From NCBI RefSeq assembly GCF_041381155.1, contig NC_091149.1, positions 16,632,609 through 16,696,608 on the forward strand: a stretch of DNA of 64,000 bases. The letters are read 5' to 3'. Under the pieces are notes generated by a model, which made no database searches, was not told the origin of the DNA, and saw only the letters and a program-made list of their open reading frames with translations. Positions within the stretch are counted from its first letter, which is position 1, and each line of letters opens with the position of its first letter. The translations under genes and the position numbers were made by a program. Shown here piece after piece: positions 58,001 through 64,000 of this stretch. Source of the stretch: Argopecten irradians (taxonomy: Eukaryota > Mollusca > Bivalvia > Pectinida > Pectinidae).

Positions 58001-61000
58001 GATGTGATTCCATGTCTTGCTGCTGCGTACTCAATTCTATTGAAGCACAAGTATAACAATCTAAGTGCTTTTCATCGCCTCTCAACAGCAATTACTATAA
58101 AGGGTGGTATTAATGAAAGGGTAATTGAGCATTTTATAAGCTTGTGTTTGTTGGTGAAAACACATTTCTTATAACTCTAGGACATGGCTGCATTTCTATT
58201 TCACCAAATGACCAGTGACCTTTTGCAATGGCATTTGTCCGAGAGAATTTCACTGTAATTAAGGATATAACATGAAAATGAAATATCATTATAAATCCTT
58301 CCTTTTTATCTCCATTTTTTTTCAACAAAATCATTCCATAACCACATTTACCCATGTCCAGAAAAATATGAAAGTGTTTAAACACCCGAAGAGTTTTGTT
58401 CTAAGTTTCAAGTTAAATCTAGATAGTTGAATAGATAGTTACTGTAGATAGTTTAGATAGTTGAATGCTGTTATCCAAGTTATGTTGTTGTTATTTTTTG
58501 TTAAGTGTTGCTGTTTGGTTTCAGTTGTTGCTGTTTGCTTTGTTACTGGAGGAAATAACAAATGGTATGTGAATAGAATATTGAAAATGTAGGTACTTTT
58601 GATATGTATACATTATATACATTTTATGTTTATTTGTCATGAATAATGACAATTTAAATGAAACTAAACTAATTTTTATATACATTCGTAACGATACAAA
58701 TACATATATAATAGGTTTGAAATCTATTTATAAAGTAACAATATACATAACTTTATGATTTTAATCATGATTAAAATTAAAGGGGAAAAAATCCAATAGA
58801 TAAACATGCAAAAATAAGACAAACAGAAAGTACAAATTGGTAGTACATCTAACTATATTTGTAATACAGTATAACTTGTCTAAACCGGATGTGAACGGGA
58901 CCAGTCTATTTGTTCGGTTTATACAGGTGTCCGGTTTATAAAGGATAGAACCTTATCACAATATGTTCACTGAGGTGTACATGTACGATCCATTTCTCTG
59001 TGTGTGCTACATTCAAATGAACTCTCAGAAGTTATGTGTATGTTTTATTGTTAGAATTGGTCACCCTGAAAAGTATTCACGAATACAATGTACATGTAAC
59101 AAAACCGTTGAATGAAAAGTGAAAAGTTGTCACTATCTAGCCCTTAGTATACCGGTACAGGTAAATCCCCTAAGCCACCTCATGATCAGTCCCATGTTGT
59201 GAAAACATTGCTGTCGGTTTGCCCAAGTTAATTTTAAAAAGAAAGAGATATAGTAACATTACCTAGACAGTTCCGGTTTTCAGAGTAGACAGGTTCCGGA
59301 TTATGCAGGTTTTGAGTAAAATAGTTTATTAAGAAATTTGCCGGGACCAAACAAATTAATAGGTATAGACAAGCTTCCAGTTTATACAGGGTGCGGTTTA
59401 GACAAGTTATACTGTAGGACAAAGAAAAACAAATTCCAAATGAATGTGAAATGATTTGATAATAAAATAATAACATTAAATGCTCCTTGCTTTACTAATG
59501 TCAATTTTCCTTCTTTGAAATGTTTTATGTAGGGTCAAACAAGACTCAATCAAATGGGGTTGGTACTATCTCATGAGAGGAGATTGAAATTCCAAGACAG
59601 TGTGAACGAATCATCAAACAAACTACTTGTGGACCATCTTAAGAAGAATCCGTTGATCAAGATCACAGGTAAATAGTCTTTTATTTATATGTGAATTGTA
59701 TGGTCCAGGGGAAAGTTTTCTGTTAGTCTGTAGTCTACATAAAGAATAAACGTTTGACAACTTCACTAAAAAAAAAAAAAAAAACTTCCTTCTCAAGATC
59801 CCAGTCAGGTAAAACCAAATACTCTTCATAGATGGCCTGAAGAGGTATCAGAAAGTGTCAGCTTGACAACTTGAAATATTTCAAGACATAGTTGACTGCT
59901 TAGGGCAATTGAACTCTTATTAATTTAATATTATTTGCAGGTGACAACTTGGATATATACGTGAAGACATCACAGATAAACACGGAAAGGAGGAACCAAG
60001 ATCTGCATCTGTTCACATCCAACATTATCTTCAGCCGTCTTGCTAGAATCGATATGGACAACAAGCCTCCACGTACTGATGTCAACAATATTGGTGCAGA
60101 AAAAATTTTACTATCGGATGATCAGAAGGATCAGCTGTTAGATGCCTATGGAATTTTGGTGGGTCGGATAATGTGTCGTCTCCCAGCATTAACTTTCATG
60201 AAGCCCCACATCCCATCCCACATACCTCATCAGAATGCTAAAAAGATGTCAGAAAAGTCCACAGTACTGCCATTGCCAATACAGTTCAAGAATGAATCAA
60301 AGCATGAAGACTGTCTTGGAATTATGGACAGCTATGAAAACACCCTAGTCAAGTTGTATACAGATGCTTTTGGTAAGTAAATTAGGTGATGACAGTGTAC
60401 AAGAATATATCAAACATGAATCCTGTTAATTATGATATCATTTTTCTGACTGGAATTATTTCTGTATGCTTTACAGAAATAAAAGTTCACATCATATGGG
60501 CATACAGGTCAATAACCAATATCGTTATCTGAACATTTCCTTATTAAATGTGGTTTCTATTGTGTAGACTGGCGAAACAAGTGCATAATTTGTACCTCTA
60601 AAAGTCTTTCCTTTATTAGTTTCATTCAATATAATGAATATATGAAAATCAATTTCAGGTTTCAGTTAAGATTTTGATTTCTTCTTACAGGAAATACAGA
60701 CATTCTGAGACAAGTAAAAGTTCCTATTGGAGGAGACCAATTGACCCGAGTTCGTTTGCAAGAATCTAAAAATCTTAGAACACTCTCAGTTAGCCCAGAA
60801 CGAAGATTTGATGACCTTCATCCCATTGTGTTTGAAATGTGGCACAACAAACAAGATTTCTTAGAGGTAAAACAAATGCTTTCTTATTCAGAGAATACAA
60901 ATCTGTAGATCTATGTTTCAGCAAACGTTTAAAGTCAGTTTAAGTCTGATCAACAATTATGTTTAATTCACCGTCATTAAGAAAATCAATCATTGTAGCT

Positions 61001-62193
61001 AATGTATTTTCTTGTATCTCTCAGTAATGGTAATCGTGTCCCACCAACCCCCATTCTACAACCAATTAGAATATATATCATAATCCCTCACATAATGAAA
61101 TCCTCATTTTTCTATTTTTACAGAAATGCTTCAAAACACTGTACAAACCAGAAAACTCCCCAGGAACACTTCATCATTTTAAGACCATTTTACACCGCTC
61201 TGATGTGAATGGAAAAGTGAAAGGAAGATTCGAACCACACCACAATCTTCTCATCGCTGTTGGAGAAGGCCTCCTCACAGAACAGATATTGGAATTTTTC
61301 AATATGGAAGATGGACACTGTGATCCGCAGCATAGCCTTTTAGGTGACTTTGCAAAGCAAAAACTTCCAGAAAAGAAGAACATTGTCAACAAAATCTTAA
61401 GGGAATTCCTTTGCCATTATGGGTATGGAAATGTAGGGGATTGTAAAGGTGCATCTCCAGTTAAACACTACAAAGTATCCAGCGTCACTGCAGACGGAAA
61501 ATTCATATTACAGGAGGTTCAGGATCCAGAGGATGAGCTTCAAAACTACAGCCAGAATTTATGCCACTGGGCCCTACACTTGATGGAGTTAGACCTTTCT
61601 TTTATTCCCATTCACCATTGAGTAAATATCTGGTCGAAAACATTGATTATCTTCTCAAAACTGAATACCTGCTCTCGCCTCTTCAGCGTTGTAGAGTGCT
61701 TGAAGGCTCATTTGTGAATATACATGGAGGGGTTGGACGAAATGTTGAAAGCGATTTAGTACAAGAACATTCAGTATGTAACCAGAAAAGTTTAATCAAA
61801 ACTCTGTGTGCCAACAAAAGTAAGGCAGCGATACGTCGTGTCACTGGGGCTGCAGATATGATTGCAGATCTTTGCGAGCAATTTGACAAAAGTGTTGGTG
61901 TAAAGTCCAAGTCTAGTAGACATTCAAAGTGTGTGTCTCCTAAAGATTTGGAAACCATTGAGAAAACCCTCAGGAAACTTCGTCCATTCAAACACACTCC
62001 AGGGAGAAAGTGTCCAGGATTTAAGAACATTAAACCATCACCCCTTCTTCCAGAAAAAGTGCCATTAATGAAGGCAAAAATTAACACAACTATTAAAAGA
62101 CTTACAAGAGGACTAACAGTTAACGTTCCAGCAGAAGAGTTCGATGACAATCTCATTCGGGAATTCGATGAAGAATTTCTTCCTGCAGTATAA
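55070..62193 (+). CDS. DUF6589-type protein gene, nine exons, frameshifted in the last exon
   Basis: Exons by GT-AG rules with matching phases: 55070-55425, 55674-55733, 56584-56664, 57124-57375, 57937-58120 (weak acceptor), 59533-59668, 59941-60372, 60691-60866, 61124-61621; this reads 724 codons, then stop. The N terminus has paired cysteines CFIC (16-19) and CRSC (61-64), perhaps a zinc-binding fold. The body carries wording I recognise from the DUF6589 family: GDNLDIYV (357-364), then PIGGDQLTRVR (512-522) and RRFDDLHPIVFEMWH. The usual C-terminal block (YSHSPLSKYLVENIDY, FVNIHGGVGRNVESDL, EH) lies in the -1 frame after about 61595, so the reading frame is broken before it. Function of the family is unknown. 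Conserved acidic residues invite comparison with RNase H-like transposases, but that is a guess. Start chosen at the first ATG, in a good context after a promoter-like region. Confidence 0.7.
55815..56131. mobile_element. Mutator-like MITE, 317 bp, 59-bp perfect TIRs and a 9-bp target duplication
   Basis: The ends CATCCTCGATACTCCAGGGC... and ...GCCCTGGAGTATCGAGGATG are exact inverted repeats for 59 bp. GTTCCTATT flanks the element directly on both sides (55806-55814 and 56132-56140). Long TIRs with 9-bp duplications are the hallmark of Mutator-like elements. It is non-autonomous and sits in intron 2 of the DUF6589-type gene. The perfect ends imply recent insertion. ORFs inside it are not genes. 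Confidence 0.85.
58865..59416. mobile_element. pogo/Tigger-like MITE, ~550 bp, with TA target duplication
   Basis: The ends TA-CAGTATAACTTGTCTAAACC and GGTTTAGACAAGTTATACTG-TA are inverted repeats. Sub-terminal phrases such as TCGGTTTATACAGG and GTCCGGTTTATAAAGG are repeated in inverted form near the right end (CCAGTTTATACAGG, GGTTCCGGATTATGC). CAG-type ends with TA duplication and GGTTTATA-like sub-termini fit pogo/Tigger elements of the Tc1-mariner superfamily. It lies in intron 5 of the DUF6589-type gene. Confidence 0.6.
61561..62193 (+). CDS. C-terminal part of the DUF6589-type protein in the -1 frame
   Basis: This open frame overlaps the end of exon 9 by 61 bp and runs 210 codons from a non-initiating-looking ATG. 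From residue 11 on it reads like the rest of the upstream protein: PFFYSHSPLSKYLVENIDY (12-30), LLSPLQRCRVLEGSFVNIH (37-55), GGVGRNVESDLVQEH (56-70). A basic segment follows (FKHTPGRKCPGF) and an acidic end (EFDEEFLPAV). I expect roughly 20-25 family residues to be missing between MELD of exon 9 and PFFYSH, so a small deletion fits better than programmed frameshifting; no canonical slippery heptamer is in register. The long open frame after the break suggests the lesion is recent, allelic, or a sequence error. Confidence 0.6.
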   Translation: MPLGPTLDGVRPFFYSHSPLSKYLVENIDYLLKTEYLLSPLQRCRVLEGSFVNIHGGVGRNVESDLVQEHSVCNQKSLIKTLCANKSKAAIRRVTGAADMIADLCEQFDKSVGVKSKSSRHSKCVSPKDLETIEKTLRKLRPFKHTPGRKCPGFKNIKPSPLLPEKVPLMKAKINTTIKRLTRGLTVNVPAEEFDDNLIREFDEEFLPAV

Positions 62194-62301
62194 GTCAATA
62201 CCTGTGATTGACAATGCTTTAGAATTTATCTGTATTAGAACATTTATTTTCATTTCTTGAATACATGTACACTTCCAGAATTATTTAAGACTGGTGGTTC
62301 T

Positions 62302-62307
62302 AATAAA
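62302..62307 (+). promoter_or_regulatory. Putative polyadenylation signal AATAAA of the DUF6589-type gene
   Basis: AATAAA is 109 bp after the stop of the C-terminal frame. If used, it would put the -1 frame segment in the same transcript. Confidence 0.4.
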
Positions 62308-62658
62308 TGAACATCTGATGGTAAATAATGTCACACTGGAATTGATTAAGAAATCATGACAAAATTGTGATGTAGATGGATGGAGATAAAGAAGGATGAA
62401 GGCATATGGAGATAGATAGACGAATGGATGATGTCATAATGTATATGTTAAAAAAAAAACCCAGATTTGACAGTGCAAAAAGTATGCAAGACTTTCATTT
62501 CCATGTGCAGATTTTGCATCAATTGGGTCTCCCATTTTTGCATACATGTAAATATTTATAAACAATATTCTTTTCCTTACTCTCATTATTGCTACTTGAC
62601 CACATCTACTTATATACATTTTCAAAAAGGTTAACTTGTCATTGTCTTGTAATTTTTA

Positions 62659-63360
62659 TTAGCCCACCATCATCAGATTCAAATGGCTTTTCGTCTGTGG
62701 TCCGTCCTTCTGATAACATTTCTTGTTACCTCTATTTCTTAGAAAGGACTGAAGGGATCTTTCTCAAATTTCATATGTAGGTTTACCTAGGGCCTTATAT
62801 TTAGTTGTGCATATTGTATTTTGGGACCAATCAGTCAACAAGATGGCCGCCAGGCCACCATCTTGGATTTTGAGTTAAAGTTTGTTACAGCTATTTCTCA
62901 GAAAGTACTGAAGGGATCTTTCTCAAATTTCATATGTAGGTTCACCTAGGGCCCTAGTTGTGCATATTGTATTTTGGGACCAATCAGTCAACAAGATGGC
63001 CGCCAGGCCACCATCTTGGATTTTGAGTTAAAGTTTGTTACAGCTATTTCTCAGAAAGTACTGAAGGGATCTTTCTCAAATTTCATATGTAGGTTCACCT
63101 AGGGCCCTAGTTGTGCATATTGTATTTTGGGACCAATCAGTCAACAAGATGGCCGCCAGGCCACCATCTTGGATTTTGATAGTTAAAGTTTGTTATATAT
63201 CTTAGAAAGTATGTATACTGAAATGATCTTTCTCAAATTTTATATGTAAAAATATGAAGTTAACTTTGAAAAGCAGAGAAAAGATCCCTCTTTCCATTGT
63301 GAGACTTAGATCATTCATTGGACTGGTGGGTGCCAAGATCCCTCTGGGATCTCTTGTTGA
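62659..63360. repeat. Tandem repeat, ~153-159 bp unit, three good copies plus a decayed fourth
   Basis: The phrase GAAGGGATCTTTCTCAAATTTC starts at 62751, 62910 and 63063, with a decayed version at 63220. Each full unit contains GGGACCAATCAGTC (a CCAAT box) and AAGATGGCCGCC ... CCACCATCTT, an inverted pair resembling a YY1 site. The block is bounded by TTAGCCCACCATCATC on the left and CTGGTGGGTGCCAAGATCCC on the right, suggesting a mobile element with internal tandem repeats. Confidence 0.75.
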
Positions 63361-64000
63361 AAACTTATGTACCTAATGCACAACACCGGTTTACATTTAG
63401 TGTCATTATAAATGCATGGTGATCATAATAAGAACAACTTGTAAACTAATATGTTGGAAGTATTTTTTTTATATTATGTAATGACAATCCAGTACTGAAA
63501 ATGTAGTTACCAGTTTCTGAAACATCAACTGTGCCACTCTTTCCTTGAATTCACTTATACAAGGTAATTACTTCCTGTACTATGATCTACAGCAAGAACA
63601 AATTTAAATTTCAAAATTTTCATATAGTTCAGCAATCTCTTTTTTTAAAGTCCATCCTTTCTGGTAATCAATTTTCACATAGGTGTGACTGTCAATGAAA
63701 TGAAGTCTGTAATCATCAGAACACCTGTACATTCATAAGTTGATCATGATAGAATTAATATTGATTACCAGGGAAATATTGTTCTACTGTAAAACTGTAG
63801 TAATTTATAAAGATCTTTGGCATTTCAGAAATACAAGAAATGGAATATGTAATACATATATGTGAATGCTTTATTAATGTAATCCTATTAAAGGAACACA
63901 TGAAAAGATATATGGTTTAGTTTGATTTTTCCCGGGAGTGAGATTTACAGTTAGAACAACATTCTGTAGCAGTAATCGACTGATCCTTCTCAAATCCAAA
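63361..64000. other. No feature recognised
   Basis: AT-rich sequence without a convincing ORF, RNA or repeat on either strand. Confidence 0.4.

Noticed and set aside
58525-58564. Possible extra exon TTGTTGCTG...ATAACAAATG between CAG and GTATGT in intron 5
   Set aside because: Including its 40 nt would put exon 6 in a frame that reaches a stop codon after a few residues, whereas skipping it joins exons 5, 6 and 7 in one sensible frame.
61561-61621. Programmed -1 ribosomal frameshifting in the DUF6589-type gene
   Set aside because: The frame relation is -1, but the in-frame codons around 61590-61605 (CTT TCT TTT ATT) do not form a canonical slippery heptamer and family residues seem to be missing, so a deletion is simpler.
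61683-62198. 171-codon minus-strand ORF opposite the DUF6589-type C terminus
   Set aside because: It is the antisense shadow of the clearly protein-like plus frame.

Overview
The window looks like nuclear DNA from an invertebrate animal, most likely a marine bivalve (perhaps scallop-like). It is AT-rich and gene-poor, with GT-AG introns, eukaryotic tRNA genes with internal A and B boxes, an intron-bearing tRNA-Tyr, and many MITE- and SINE-like repeats. The bivalve call rests on repeat style and gene families and was not checked by search.

Layout. (1) 1-32.9 kb is repeat-rich with two recognisable protein-coding loci: an intact coding exon for a family-31 beta-1,3-galactosyltransferase-like Golgi enzyme (1985-3043), and two exons of an ankyrin-repeat gene (about 22.5-22.78 kb and 26.76-26.86 kb) separated by a 4-kb intron. 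The rest is a patchwork of at least five repeat families: a tRNA-headed SINE with about a dozen pieces, a MITE with CGCCGAC-type ends, a long-palindrome element, a second TIR element, and several degenerate tandem repeats. (2) 32.93-54.96 kb is one tandem array of a roughly 2.75-kb unit: eight units plus a truncated ninth. Each unit holds tRNA-Lys(CTT) on +, tRNA-Tyr(GTA) with a 17-nt intron on -, and tRNA-Gly(TCC) on +, followed by an embedded MITE. In total there are 8 Lys, 9 Tyr and 8 Gly genes. (3) 55.07-62.2 kb is a nine-exon gene on + for a protein I assign to the DUF6589 family. It starts about 110 bp after the array ends, from a TATA-less promoter with ZNF143/Staf-like and YY1-like motifs. 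Its last exon is broken by a net -1 frameshift, apparently a small deletion, before the conserved C-terminal block. (4) 62.66-63.36 kb is a roughly 155-bp tandem repeat; the remainder shows nothing I can name.

The tRNA genes would supply Lys, Tyr and Gly isoacceptors through RNA polymerase III. Mixed patterns of shared variants between units point to unequal exchange or gene conversion. The first unit is peppered with indels that damage its Tyr and Gly genes, either from decay at the array edge or from unpolished assembly. The strongest candidates for something notable are the tRNA array with its co-amplified MITE and the DUF6589 gene beside it.
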